64,000 nt of DNA from an uncultured Collinsella sp. GTDB taxonomy: Bacteria; Actinomycetota; Coriobacteriia; Coriobacteriales; Coriobacteriaceae. The notes below the pieces were generated by a model. It saw only the letters and a program-made list of their open reading frames with translations, was not told the DNA's origin and searched no databases. Below are positions 8,807 through 17,257 of this stretch, one piece after another; position 1 is the first letter of the stretch; each line of letters starts with the position of its first letter. The stretch is from NCBI GenBank assembly GCA_900758845.1, contig CAAESW010000045.1, forward strand, positions 1-64,000, written 5' to 3'. The translations under genes were made by a program, and so were the position numbers.

Positions 8807-10736
8807 GGCCGTCGTCTGCTACGACGAGGCGCGCCCCGGCATGTACCTGCGCATCGAGGGGCAAGACATCGCCTCGTTCATGGCCTCGGCCGCATGGCGC
8901 GCCTGGCTGTACTACCCGGCGAGCGCCGTCGACGGCACCGATCGCGACCGCATCCTACTCGACGGCGGCATGGGCCTTCGCGAGTGCCAGGACATGCTCG
9001 AGGCGATCATGGAGGCCGACGGCCACGGCGTCGAGGTCGCGGTTGACCCGAGCTTCGGCGCCTTCGTGAACGCCGGCGAGACCTACATCCGCGAGCGCTC
9101 CGAGGTGGGGTTGGCCATCAAGGCGCAGACCGCCGAGGGCATCGCCGACGACCCCCAGCTGGGGCCGCGCTTCCGGGAGTTCCGCGACGTAGTGAACGCC
9201 TCGATGGTGCGTCCCCTGCGCGACCGGCAGATGCTCGACGCCTTCTTCATGGCGACGGTTGGGCGCGCGGCCGACTTCTCGGTGCCCGGCGCCGGCAAGA
9301 CCGCGACGGTGCTCGGCGTGTTCGCCTACCTTCGCCATTTGGGGCTCGCGCGCCGCATCGTGGTGGTTTGCCCCAAGAACGGCTTCGAGTCGTGGGAGAA
9401 GGAGTGGGTCGCCACCTTCGGGGATAAGCTGCCTTTGAGCTGCTTCTCGCTGGGAGACCCCGCCATAGCGGCGATGTCGACCGAGCGCAGGCGCAACGCG
9501 CTGTCGCTCGACAGCGGCGCGTGCAACCTGTTCACGTTCAACTACGAGTCGCTCTCGGGCTACGTGCGGGAGCTGCATGCCATCATCCCCGACCAGACCC
9601 TGCTCGTCTTCGACGAGGTGCACCGGGTGAAGGCCATCGGCGGCAGGCGCGCGGAAGCCGCGCTCGAGGCGGCCGACGGCGCGAAGTTCGTGATCGCCCT
9701 TACGGGAACGCCCATCCCGAACACCTACCAGGACATCTACAACCTGCTGCACATCCTGTACCCCGAGGACTACGACACGTTCTTCGGCTACGAGCCGGGC
9801 GAGCTCCGCGCGCCCGATGCGGACCTCCAGGCAAGCCTCAACGACAGCCTGGCGCCCTTCTTCTGCCGAACGAACAAGGACGAGCTCGGCGTGCCGCGCC
9901 CGGAGCCCGACGAGATCGTGGAGGTCGAGGCGACGCCCGATGAGGACACATTGCTGCGAGTCCTGTACGCGTCTTGCCCCAACGCGCTCGCGAGGATCAT
10001 ACGCACCCTGCAGCTCGAGAGCGACCCCGAGATGCTCTGCTCTGCAGTGGACCCAGGCGACCTCGAGTACGTGCTCGACCAGGTCGGCGATGACTACTCG
10101 GATATCGACTACGTCGACTTCTCGCAGACGTTCTACGAGGCCATCGAGCGAAGCCGCCCGAGCTCGAAGCTCGTGGCGTGCGAGCGGCTCGTGGAGCGCA
10201 TCGTCGCCGAAGGCCGCCCCGTCATAGTATGGTGCATCTTCGTACGCAGCATCAGCAACCTCCGCCGCGACCTCGCCGCCATGGGGATTCCGGCAGAGGC
10301 GATCTACGGCGCCACGCCACAGGAAGAGAGACGCGAGATTCTGGACGACTTCCGCGCGGGGCGCTTCAGGGTGCTCGTGACCAACCCGCAGACGCTTGCC
10401 GAGTCGGTCTCTCTGCACAGCGTCTGCCACGACGCGGTGTATTTCGAGTACAGCTACAACTTGGTGCACCTGCTGCAGTCAAAGGACCGCATACACCGTC
10501 TGGGCCTGCCCGACGACCAGAAGACGCGCTACTACTTCATGCGCGAGAAGTTCATGCGCGACGGCAGGGAGCTATCCCTCGACGCCGTGATCTACGACCG
10601 CTTGAAGGAGAAGGAGCAGACGATGCTCGACGCCATCGACCGCGGCTGCCTTGAGGGCGGCTACCTCGATGACGAGGACCTGCGTATCGTCTTCGAGCGC
10701 CTGCTGGGAGAAGATGCCAAGAGCCTGGAATACTAA
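8793..10736 (+). CDS. SNF2-type DEAD/DEAH helicase
   Basis: The protein is about 647 aa (650 if the in-frame GTG at 8784 is used). ATG 8793 is preferred because a GGTGAG lies just upstream and it gives the same 14-base overlap seen at the previous junction. Motifs seen: Walker A VPGAGKTATVL (about aa 164-174), motif II DEVH (about 274), TGTPIPN (about 304), and a C-terminal helicase lobe ending with motif VI QSKDRIHRLG (about 560). This layout is the Swi2/Snf2 branch of superfamily 2, which moves along double-stranded DNA without classical strand separation. It is the second ATPase motor in the operon, besides the GIY-YIG fusion, which is unusual for a plain restriction-modification system. 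Confidence 0.88.
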   Translation: MSAPRAVVCYDEARPGMYLRIEGQDIASFMASAAWRAWLYYPASAVDGTDRDRILLDGGMGLRECQDMLEAIMEADGHGVEVAVDPSFGAFVNAGETYIRERSEVGLAIKAQTAEGIADDPQLGPRFREFRDVVNASMVRPLRDRQMLDAFFMATVGRAADFSVPGAGKTATVLGVFAYLRHLGLARRIVVVCPKNGFESWEKEWVATFGDKLPLSCFSLGDPAIAAMSTERRRNALSLDSGACNLFTFNYESLSGYVRELHAIIPDQTLLVFDEVHRVKAIGGRRAEAALEAADGAKFVIALTGTPIPNTYQDIYNLLHILYPEDYDTFFGYEPGELRAPDADLQASLNDSLAPFFCRTNKDELGVPRPEPDEIVEVEATPDEDTLLRVLYASCPNALARIIRTLQLESDPEMLCSAVDPGDLEYVLDQVGDDYSDIDYVDFSQTFYEAIERSRPSSKLVACERLVERIVAEGRPVIVWCIFVRSISNLRRDLAAMGIPAEAIYGATPQEERREILDDFRAGRFRVLVTNPQTLAESVSLHSVCHDAVYFEYSYNLVHLLQSKDRIHRLGLPDDQKTRYYFMREKFMRDGRELSLDAVIYDRLKEKEQTMLDAIDRGCLEGGYLDDEDLRIVFERLLGEDAKSLEY

Positions 10737-10806
10737 GAGGCCGAACGGCGCACTGACGATATTGGCTCATAAGTAACAACTGCGAAGGAAAGATAGGGCT
10801 TTAAGG

Positions 10807-12510
10807 ATGGATGCAGGAAAATCTACGATAAGCGGCGTGTTCAACGGATCGCGCCTGCTCGAAATACCTTTCTACCAAAGGGCGTACGTCTGGGGAGAAG
10901 AGCAATGGGAGCGCTTCCTCGGCGACATGGAGTTCGTCACGGCTTCGAAGCGACCTTATTTCCTGGGCTCGATCATCCTGAAGCAAGCCTCCTCCGGCAA
11001 CACTTGGTCCGAGGTGTCCGAGGTTCGCACAGTCATCGACGGCCAGCAGCGCCTCACGACCATGGTCATCTTCTTCAAGGCACTCTGCGCGAGAATCGAC
11101 GCCGATAGGCTGTTCGAGCGAGATTTCGTCCTGGAGACCGGCGAAGTCGCCTTGAGACATGGCAAGTACGACCGGCAGGATTTCGAGAAGGTCGTCAGCG
11201 CCACGGGCTGCGAGCCTGTCGAGGGCTCCTCGTCCATCGTCCTTGCCTACAACTATTTCCTCAAGAACATCGACCCAGAGAAGGTCGACAGGAACACGAT
11301 CAAGTCGAACGTCCAGTTCGTCTGCATCGATCTCACCGAGGGCGAGGACGAGCAGCAGATATTCGACACCATCAACTCGCTCGGGGTGCGCTTGACGACG
11401 GCGGAGCTCCTCAAGAACTACTTCTTCAACCGCGAGAACGAGCAGGCGTTCAAGGAGTGCTGGGAGGACGTCTTCGAACCCACGGCGGAGAAGAGGGAGT
11501 ATTGGGAGCAGGAGGTCGTTACCGGGCGCATCAAGCGCACGCTCGTCGACCTGTTCTTCGACGCGTTCCTCCAGATCCTGGTTCAGGACAAGAAGCGCGG
11601 CGTCACGACCGAGGACAAGCTCTTCTATTCGCGCACGTCCAACCTCTTCCAGTCCTACAAGGACTTCATCGGCAGGTACTGCAACGGAGACAAGGACGAG
11701 ATCCTCGACAGCATGAAGGCGTATGCCGAGGTGTTCGAGTCCACGTTCGACCCCGGCTACTGCGACGCGGACATCCCCTCCGCTCCCGGCGTCGAGCGCC
11801 TGAACGTGCTGATATTCGGCCTCAAGAACTCGACGCTCATCCCGTACGTGCTCTACGTTCGCAAGAACGCGGAGTCTTCGGGCGAGGAATCCGAGGTCTT
11901 CGCCCTGCTTGAGAGCTACATCGTCCGCCGAACGCTGGTTCAGGCGACCACGAAGAACTACAACAGGCTGTTCACCTCGCTGATCCTGAACGAGGTGAAG
12001 GACGCGGAGACGCTGAGGAAGGCTCTTGAAGCAAACGAAGAGGCGACGACGTACATGCCCGGCGATGACGAGGTTCGAAGGGCGTTCGAGGAATCGTGTC
12101 TGTACAACCTTCAGTCCAAGGGCGTTCTCTATCTGCTGGAAAGCGCCATTCGCCCAGGCATGAGCAGCACGGCCCTGCTCGGGTTCAACCAGTACACCCT
12201 CGAACACATGATGCCCAAGAAGTGGCGCAACAAATGGGGAGCCCTCGACGATGAGGCTGCCACGCGAAGGGACAGGAAGCTCCTCACGCTCGGCAACCTC
12301 GCCATCATCACGCATTCGCTCAACGCCTCCATCCGCGATGCCGATTGGCCCACCAAGAAGCAGGGAAAGGGATACAAGGACGGTCTTGCCCTCTGCGCCG
12401 CCGGCCTTGCGACCATGGCCGGCGCCCTGGAGAAGGAGTCTTGGGACGAGGGCGATATCGCCGATCGCGCCGAATGGCTTGCGGACAAGGCGTTGGAGGT
12501 CTGGCGTTAA
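10807..12510 (+). CDS. DUF262/DUF1524 nuclease (GmrSD-like, type IV restriction family)
   Basis: This 567-aa single-chain protein has an N-terminal DUF262 domain with YQRAYVW (aa 23-29) and the DGQQR box (about aa 78-82). The C-terminal DUF1524 part has EHMMPKKW (about aa 466) and a downstream LGNL element, the His-Me finger-type nuclease pattern. In GmrS-GmrD and BrxU, DUF262 hydrolyses nucleotide and DUF1524 cuts DNA with modified bases. It follows the SNF2 gene by 70 bases on the same strand, so it could be the last gene of the operon or an independent defence gene with its own start. The ribosome site (AAGG directly before ATG) is poor. It faces the MobC-like gene tail to tail with only three bases between. 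Confidence 0.9.
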   Translation: MDAGKSTISGVFNGSRLLEIPFYQRAYVWGEEQWERFLGDMEFVTASKRPYFLGSIILKQASSGNTWSEVSEVRTVIDGQQRLTTMVIFFKALCARIDADRLFERDFVLETGEVALRHGKYDRQDFEKVVSATGCEPVEGSSSIVLAYNYFLKNIDPEKVDRNTIKSNVQFVCIDLTEGEDEQQIFDTINSLGVRLTTAELLKNYFFNRENEQAFKECWEDVFEPTAEKREYWEQEVVTGRIKRTLVDLFFDAFLQILVQDKKRGVTTEDKLFYSRTSNLFQSYKDFIGRYCNGDKDEILDSMKAYAEVFESTFDPGYCDADIPSAPGVERLNVLIFGLKNSTLIPYVLYVRKNAESSGEESEVFALLESYIVRRTLVQATTKNYNRLFTSLILNEVKDAETLRKALEANEEATTYMPGDDEVRRAFEESCLYNLQSKGVLYLLESAIRPGMSSTALLGFNQYTLEHMMPKKWRNKWGALDDEAATRRDRKLLTLGNLAIITHSLNASIRDADWPTKKQGKGYKDGLALCAAGLATMAGALEKESWDEGDIADRAEWLADKALEVWR

Positions 12511-12513
12511 ACC

Positions 12514-12939
12514 TTACATGCGCCCCATCTCGAAGATGCTTGCGGTGTCGGAGCCCGCATCCATGACGGATGTTGTCGGCTCTTCCAAATGCGAGGTTTG
12601 CGGTGGCGCTTCCGTCACTGGTGCCTCAACCCCCTCGCCGAGCGCCAGGAAGAACCTCATCACGAGCTCGATCCTCTGCTGCAGGGACTCGCTCAGCTCG
12701 CCGTAGGAGGCCGCCAGCCGTACTTCCTTGGACAACTCCGCCATCGAGTCCTTCAACGCCTTCTGCACGCTTACAGAGGGCCTCACCTCGACCTGGGTAT
12801 CGGTGAGCTTGGCGATGATGTAGTCCTGCCTGCTCATGCCGCTCCAGGCTGCCATCTCGCATATGAGCTTGTGCTCCTCGGGCGTGCAGCGAAACGCCAT
12901 CGTCTTGCTGCGCTTGCGGGCGCTGTTCTCGCACGGCAT
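12514..12939 (-). CDS. MobC-like ribbon-helix-helix protein
   Basis: The protein is 141 aa when started at the ATG at 12939, which has a GAGGGGG Shine-Dalgarno 8 nt upstream; a longer in-frame version exists but overlaps the integrase far more. An N-terminal basic stretch (SARKRSKTMAFRCTPEEHKL) is followed by a helix pair (GMSRQDYIIAKLT), the arrangement of mobilisation accessory proteins (MobC) and other RHH proteins of mobilisable elements. The C-terminal half is helical and acidic. It sits directly downstream of the integrase, probably on the same transcript. It suggests that the element is, or once was, mobilisable. No relaxase gene is in the window, so the mobilisation role is tentative. 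Confidence 0.65.
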   Translation of the reverse strand: MPCENSARKRSKTMAFRCTPEEHKLICEMAAWSGMSRQDYIIAKLTDTQVEVRPSVSVQKALKDSMAELSKEVRLAASYGELSESLQQRIELVMRFFLALGEGVEAPVTEAPPQTSHLEEPTTSVMDAGSDTASIFEMGRM

Positions 12940-12944
12940 CTTGC

Positions 12945-14015
12945 TTACCCCCTCGCTCCATCGAGCGCGGCGGCCATCTCGTCCTGCTTCGTGGGGAACA
13001 GGTGCGCGTAGCGGTAGGTGATGTCCACCGCCTCGTGGCCCATGCGCTCGGCGATGGCCAGCGCGGAGAAGCCCATCTCGATCAGCAGGCTCACGTGGCT
13101 GTGGCGTATGTCGTGTATGCGGATGCGCTTCACGCCCGACGCCTTGCACCCGCGCTCCATCTCGTGGGCCAGGAAGTGCTTGGTCACGGCGAACAGGCGC
13201 TCGTCGGGGGCGACGTCGTCGCGCATCTCGATGAAGTCCGCCATCTCGTCGCGAAGGAAGGCGGGCATGACGATCGTGCGCACGGACTTGGGCGTCTTGG
13301 GGTCGGTCACGGTGTCCACGCCGTGGAGGCTCTGGTACGACTTGTTGATGCGCAGCCGCGAGCTATCCAGCATGAAGTCGGACGGCGTGAGCGCCAGGAG
13401 CTCGCCGCAGCGTATGCCCGTCCAGTACAGCAGCTCGAAGGCGTGGAACGACAGCGGCTTGTCCATGACCGCCTCGCTGAACCTCAGGTACTCGTCCTTG
13501 GTCCAGAACTGCATCTCGCCGCCCTTCTTCGAGCCTATCTTGTCGACCCTGCGCACCGGGTTGTCGGTGAGGCCGTAGTAGCGCTCGGCGTGGTTGAAGA
13601 TGGCGTTCAGTTGGTTGTTCACCGTGCGCAGGTACGTCGGCGCCCAGGGCTTCCCGTCGGCGTCCCGGTGCTCGGTGAGCTCGTTTTGCCACCTGATGAG
13701 GTCGATCGGCCTCACGTCGCACATGCGCATGTCTCCGAAGAACGGCACGAGCTTGTCGTTGATGATGTACTCCTTGGTGATCCACGTGTGCTCGCGTACG
13801 CGCGGCTTCACCTCGGAGGCGTACACCTCGACGAACTCGGAGAACGTCATGTCCATGGCCCCGCCGTTAAGGCTCTTGAACTGGCTCTCCCACACTGCGG
13901 CCTCCACCTCGGAGGAGAAGCCGCGCTTCGTCTTGTGGCGCTTCGAGCCGCGGGCGTCGCGGTAGTAGCACTGCACGTAGAACGTGCCGTTGTTGCCATC
14001 CTTGTACACGGGCAT
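12945..14015 (-). CDS. int: Tyrosine recombinase / integrase
   Basis: This 356-aa phage-type integrase has an N-terminal arm-binding region (aa 1-50, AP2-like), a SAM-like core-binding domain (about 55-155) and a catalytic domain carrying R202 (TGIRCGE), H301 and R304 (HDIRHSH), H327 (MGHE) and the nucleophile Tyr336 (ITYRYAHLF). It is intact, so the enzyme may be active. It follows the excisionase-like gene with one base between them, and the two would be expressed together from the operator region at 14239-14319. The natural substrate is inferred to be the guaA 3' end about 1.4 kb away, with the repeat field at 14862-15399 supplying arm sites. Confidence 0.95.
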   Translation of the reverse strand: MPVYKDGNNGTFYVQCYYRDARGSKRHKTKRGFSSEVEAAVWESQFKSLNGGAMDMTFSEFVEVYASEVKPRVREHTWITKEYIINDKLVPFFGDMRMCDVRPIDLIRWQNELTEHRDADGKPWAPTYLRTVNNQLNAIFNHAERYYGLTDNPVRRVDKIGSKKGGEMQFWTKDEYLRFSEAVMDKPLSFHAFELLYWTGIRCGELLALTPSDFMLDSSRLRINKSYQSLHGVDTVTDPKTPKSVRTIVMPAFLRDEMADFIEMRDDVAPDERLFAVTKHFLAHEMERGCKASGVKRIRIHDIRHSHVSLLIEMGFSALAIAERMGHEAVDITYRYAHLFPTKQDEMAAALDGARG

Positions 14016-14016
14016 G

Positions 14017-14220
14017 TCAGTCCACCTCCGGGAAGTACAGGGCGTCGAAGACGTCGCTCCGGACGCGTCCGCGGATAACCACGCGCCCGCGCGCCTCCTG
14101 CTCGGCGTTTATCTTCCTGATCACCTCGTAGGCGCTGCCTTTCTTGATCCTCAGCAGCTCCGCGACCTCGTCGGCGTCCAGCATGTGCGGCCTCGGCGTC
14201 TTCGCCACCTTCTCGTCCAT
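14017..14220 (-). CDS. Excisionase-like small HTH protein
   Basis: This 67-aa protein has a MerR/Xis-type winged helix signature: MLDADEVAELLRIKKGSAYEVIRKIN, followed by a basic strand GRVVIRGRVRSDVF. The start at 14220 is chosen because a clear GGAGGA Shine-Dalgarno immediately precedes it; the alternative ATG at 14235 would put that site inside the gene. It is immediately upstream of the integrase and reads away from the CI-like regulator, the classical arrangement of a recombination directionality factor. The operators between the two genes should control it. Confidence 0.8.
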   Translation of the reverse strand: MDEKVAKTPRPHMLDADEVAELLRIKKGSAYEVIRKINAEQEARGRVVIRGRVRSDVFDALYFPEVD

Positions 14221-14238
14221 GGCTCCTCCAATCAATGG

Positions 14239-14319
14239 CGTACGAATACGTACGGTTTACAGATTCAGAGTAAACGTACGTATCTGTACTGTCAATAGAA
14301 TTGCGTACATTTACGTACG
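14239..14319. promoter_or_regulatory. Three matching operators, cgtac-N6-gtacg
   Basis: Between the divergent excisionase-like and CI-like genes there are three palindromes of the same design: 14239-14254 (cgtac gaatac gtacg, perfect arms), 14275-14290 (cgtac gtatct gtact, one mismatch) and 14304-14319 (cgtac atttac gtacg, perfect arms). Their starts are 36 and 29 bp apart. A looser palindrome (gtttac/gtaaac arms, 14255-14275) lies between the first two. The likely binder is the regulator encoded at 14361-14774, giving a lambda-like switch between maintenance and excision. Confidence 0.75.
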
Positions 14320-14360
14320 CTGATAAGATGTGCTGATACGTAATTCCAGGAGGAGGGCGC

Positions 14361-14774
14361 ATGTCCGTAGGCAAAAACATAAGGCGGTACCGCAAGTCGC
14401 GCGGCATGACGCAGGCTCAACTCGCCGAGGCCGTCGGCCTGACCGAGGGGGCCGTGCGCCACTACGAGAGCGGCATCCGCGCCGTCAAGCCCGAGCTGCT
14501 CGAGTCCATCTCCGCGGCGCTCGGCGTGTCCGTCAACGCCCTCAAGGACTATGGCGTCGAGACCGCGGGCGACCTCATGTCGCTGCTCGTGCGGCTCGAG
14601 GACTCGTTCGGCATCGTTCCCTCCGCCGACGGCACGGGCCTCTCCCTGAACCCCAAGGCTCCGCACGCGCCCAAAGCCGCGACGGCGATCGAGCTGTGGG
14701 CAGAGAAGCGCGCGCAGCTCGAGAACGGCGAGATCGACGCCGACGAATACGAGGACTGGAAAGCCTCGCTGTAG
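14361..14774 (+). CDS. Cro/CI-family HTH regulator of the element
   Basis: This 137-aa protein has an N-terminal HTH_3 domain: IGKN-type helix 1, then MTQAQLAEAVGLTEGAVRHYESG as helices 2-3, with the conserved Q and the E of YESG. The C-terminal part is acidic and ends with a coiled segment (ELWAEKRAQLENGEIDADEYEDW). A strong AGGAGG ribosome site precedes ATG 14361. It reads away from the integrase module, and three operators with a common sequence lie just upstream, so it is probably the element's repressor and represses itself. It has no LexA-like peptidase domain, so induction would not be by RecA-stimulated self-cleavage. Confidence 0.85.
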   Translation: MSVGKNIRRYRKSRGMTQAQLAEAVGLTEGAVRHYESGIRAVKPELLESISAALGVSVNALKDYGVETAGDLMSLLVRLEDSFGIVPSADGTGLSLNPKAPHAPKAATAIELWAEKRAQLENGEIDADEYEDWKASL

Positions 14775-14861
14775 CGGCTCCCCGCATTTCGCAACCAGCG
14801 CAACCGAATCAGGACGCCAAGCTAGGCGGTGAGCGCCGCTCACGCCTGCGTATGTTGAGTT

Positions 14862-15399
14862 TTTACTCCCCATTGCATGCAAAGGCATTTTCGGCGCACC
14901 TGGGGAGTAAATGACGCGGTGGCTTACATGGCGGCACACGGCGGTACCCCGCGGCATTTCCCCTGATTACTCCCGCTTTCCTTGAGACGGTGAGATTCTT
15001 TACTCCCCATTAACGACCTGGGAAAACGCCGCACAGAGACCGTCAAAAGGCCTATTGAGTTCGATTTGAGTTTCAAAGGACCTAAAACGGCCCCTTTTCG
15101 TTCTCGGGGACAAAAATCGCGCGTCTACTCACTCGGGATAAATCCTTACTCCCATTCCTCCGAATACCGCCCCGTGCCTTGCCGTCTCGAAACACGGGGA
15201 GTAAATCGCGAAATTGCAGGTGAAAGGGAGTAAATAGCCAAAGAAAAAGCCTCCGTTCCGACGCGGGAACAGAGGCTCGATAATCGGATTTACTCACCAA
15301 TGTCGCTGGCGGCTTTGCCGTGACTCTCGTACAAAACGAAACTCAGCAGCACAGTGCGGCACTCAAAAATACAGGTCAGAACCCTGTCAGACTACTCCC
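14862..15399. other. Candidate attachment region: eight copies of TACTCCC beside guaA
   Basis: The ~620 bases between the CI-like gene and guaA hold no gene. The heptamer TACTCCC occurs in direct orientation at 14864, 14968, 15001, 15147 and 15393, and inverted at 14903, 15197 and 15226. Most copies extend to TTTACTCCCC, and two share TTTACTCCCCATT. The last copy lies in the final codons of guaA. About 0.07 copies would be expected by chance in this length on both strands. Short repeats in both orientations next to an integrase and a target gene fit integrase arm/core sites. A degenerate form (TTTACTCACC) lies at 15289. Confidence 0.6.
15239..15277 (-). terminator. Rho-independent terminator downstream of guaA
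   Basis: Read on the minus strand, a GC-rich stem (AGCCTC and GTTCC arms, loop about 5 nt, 15248-15277) is followed by TTTTTCTTT. It lies 115 bases past the guaA stop. If the element is inserted at the guaA 3' end, this terminator belongs to the element or was carried in with it. Confidence 0.8.
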
Positions 15400-16990
15400 A
15401 CTCGATGGTCGCGGGCGGCTTGGACGTGATGTCGTAGCACACGCGGTTGGCGCCGGGAACCTCGGCCACGATACGGCCGGAGATGCGGGCAAGCACGTCA
15501 TAGGGCAGCTTGGCCCAGTCGGCAGTCATAGCGTCGCTGGACTCGACGGCACGCAGGATGATCGGGCGCTGGTAGGTGCGCTCGTCGCCCATGACGCCGA
15601 CGGACTTGATGTCGGGCAGGACCGCGAAATACTGCCAGCAGCTGTGCTCGGAGTTGCGCTCGCCGGTCTGCTCAAACAGACGCTGGTTGTAGGCGTCGAG
15701 CTCCTCGCGCACGATGGCGTCGGCGTTCTTGAGAATCTCGAGCTTCTCCTTGTCGACCGCACCGATGATGCGGATGGCAAGACCCGGGCCCGGGAAAGGC
15801 TGGCGGAACACGATGTGACCCGGCAGGCCCAGCGCCAGACCAAGTGCACGGACCTCGTCCTTAAAGAAGTGGTCGAGCGGCTCGATGAGGTCGAAGTGCA
15901 CGCCCTCGGGGAACGGGATCAGGTTGTGATGGCTCTTGATGGTGGCCGTCTTGCCGCCCGTCTTGCGAGCGCCGGACTCGATGATGTCGGGGTAGATGGT
16001 GCCCTGAGCCAGGTACTTGACCGGCTTGCCATCGGTCTCGAGCTGCTGAGCAACCGCGAAGAACTCTTTCCAGAACTGCGTACCGATGATACGGCGCTTC
16101 TCCTCGGGCTCGGTCACGCCGGCCAGAAGCTCGGCATAACGGTCCTCGGCGTGAACGTGGATAAAGTCGACGTCAAACTGCTTGGTGAAGACCTCCTCCA
16201 CCTGCTCGGGCTCACCCTTGCGCAGCAGACCGTGGTTGATGAACACGCAGGTCATCTGCTTGCCCACGGCACGGGCGCCCAGGGCGGCCACAACGGAGGA
16301 GTCGACGCCGCCGGACAGGGCCAGAATCACGCGGTCGTCGCCGACCTTCTCGCGAAACTCGGCCGTCATGGTCTCGACCAGGTTGTCCATGCTCCAGTTG
16401 GGCTCCAAGCCGCAGATCTCAAACAGGAAGTTGCTCAGCAGCTGCTGACCGTACTCGGAGTGCTTGACTTCGGGGTGGAACTGCGTGGTGAAGATTTTGC
16501 GCTCGACGCACTCCATGGCGGCAACCGGGCACACGTCGGTGCTGGCGGTAACGGTAAAGCCCTCGGGCACCTCGGACACGGCGTCGCGATGGCTCATCCA
16601 CACGGTCTGCTCCATGGGCGTGGAGTTAAAGAGCTTGGCGCCTGCCGTGCGCGTGATGGTGGCGCGGCCGTACTCGCCCACCTCGGAGTGGCCGACCTTG
16701 CCGCCGAGCGTCACGGCCGTGATCTGATGGCCGTAGCAAAAGCCCAGGACGGGAAGGCCCAGGTCAAAGATGGCGGGATCGATGGACGGAGCGTCCTCGG
16801 CGTACACGGAGGCCGGACCGCCGGAAAGGATGAGCGCAGAGGCGTTCATCTCGCGAATCTCATCGGCCGAGATGTCGCAGGGGACAATCTCGGAATACAC
16901 GTTGAGGTCGCGGACGCGACGGGCAATGAGCTGACCGTACTGCGCACCAAAGTCGAGTACGAGGACCTTTGCGGAAGCCTTTTGATCCAT
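15392..16990 (-). CDS. guaA: GMP synthase (glutamine-hydrolysing)
   Basis: This 532-aa enzyme converts XMP, glutamine and ATP to GMP in purine synthesis. The N-terminal class I glutamine amidotransferase domain has the nucleophile Cys in GFCYGHQ and the His/Glu pair in QFHPEV. The ATP-pyrophosphatase domain has the P-loop SGGVDSS. The C-terminal dimerisation domain ends with the family's usual TIEWE. The start at 16990 is chosen for its GAGGGGG ribosome site; an upstream in-frame ATG adds 14 unconserved residues. The 3' end of guaA is a known target for genomic islands, and here accessory DNA begins directly after the stop codon. Confidence 0.98.
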   Translation of the reverse strand: MDQKASAKVLVLDFGAQYGQLIARRVRDLNVYSEIVPCDISADEIREMNASALILSGGPASVYAEDAPSIDPAIFDLGLPVLGFCYGHQITAVTLGGKVGHSEVGEYGRATITRTAGAKLFNSTPMEQTVWMSHRDAVSEVPEGFTVTASTDVCPVAAMECVERKIFTTQFHPEVKHSEYGQQLLSNFLFEICGLEPNWSMDNLVETMTAEFREKVGDDRVILALSGGVDSSVVAALGARAVGKQMTCVFINHGLLRKGEPEQVEEVFTKQFDVDFIHVHAEDRYAELLAGVTEPEEKRRIIGTQFWKEFFAVAQQLETDGKPVKYLAQGTIYPDIIESGARKTGGKTATIKSHHNLIPFPEGVHFDLIEPLDHFFKDEVRALGLALGLPGHIVFRQPFPGPGLAIRIIGAVDKEKLEILKNADAIVREELDAYNQRLFEQTGERNSEHSCWQYFAVLPDIKSVGVMGDERTYQRPIILRAVESSDAMTADWAKLPYDVLARISGRIVAEVPGANRVCYDITSKPPATIEWE

Positions 16991-17178
16991 GGTTCCCCCT
17001 CTTGTTGGCGGGGAGCCGGTGCCCACCCGCATGAATGAACGAAAATAACTTCCATAGTGTACACGTTATATGGGGTTTCTCGTCCCTCGCGGCCATCAGC
17101 GCACGGCAAACGCACGACCTGGGCCCCTATTTGACGGCAATTGAAGTGTTACCAGACGTTACAGATGATGTAATACGT

Positions 17179-17207
17179 TTGAACATTGAACGCTCTGTGC
17201 CACAATA
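17179..17207 (+). promoter_or_regulatory. Candidate sigma-70 promoter for the asparaginase gene
   Basis: TTGAAC at 17179-17184 is followed after 17 bases by ACAATA (17202-17207), about 50 bases before the start codon. An imperfect palindrome around 17155-17180 overlaps the upstream side and could be an operator. This is a visual match only. Confidence 0.4.
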
Positions 17208-17257
17208 CTGCCGAACGACTCCGCCTCTGCGGCGGCAAATACGATAGGAATAACAGC

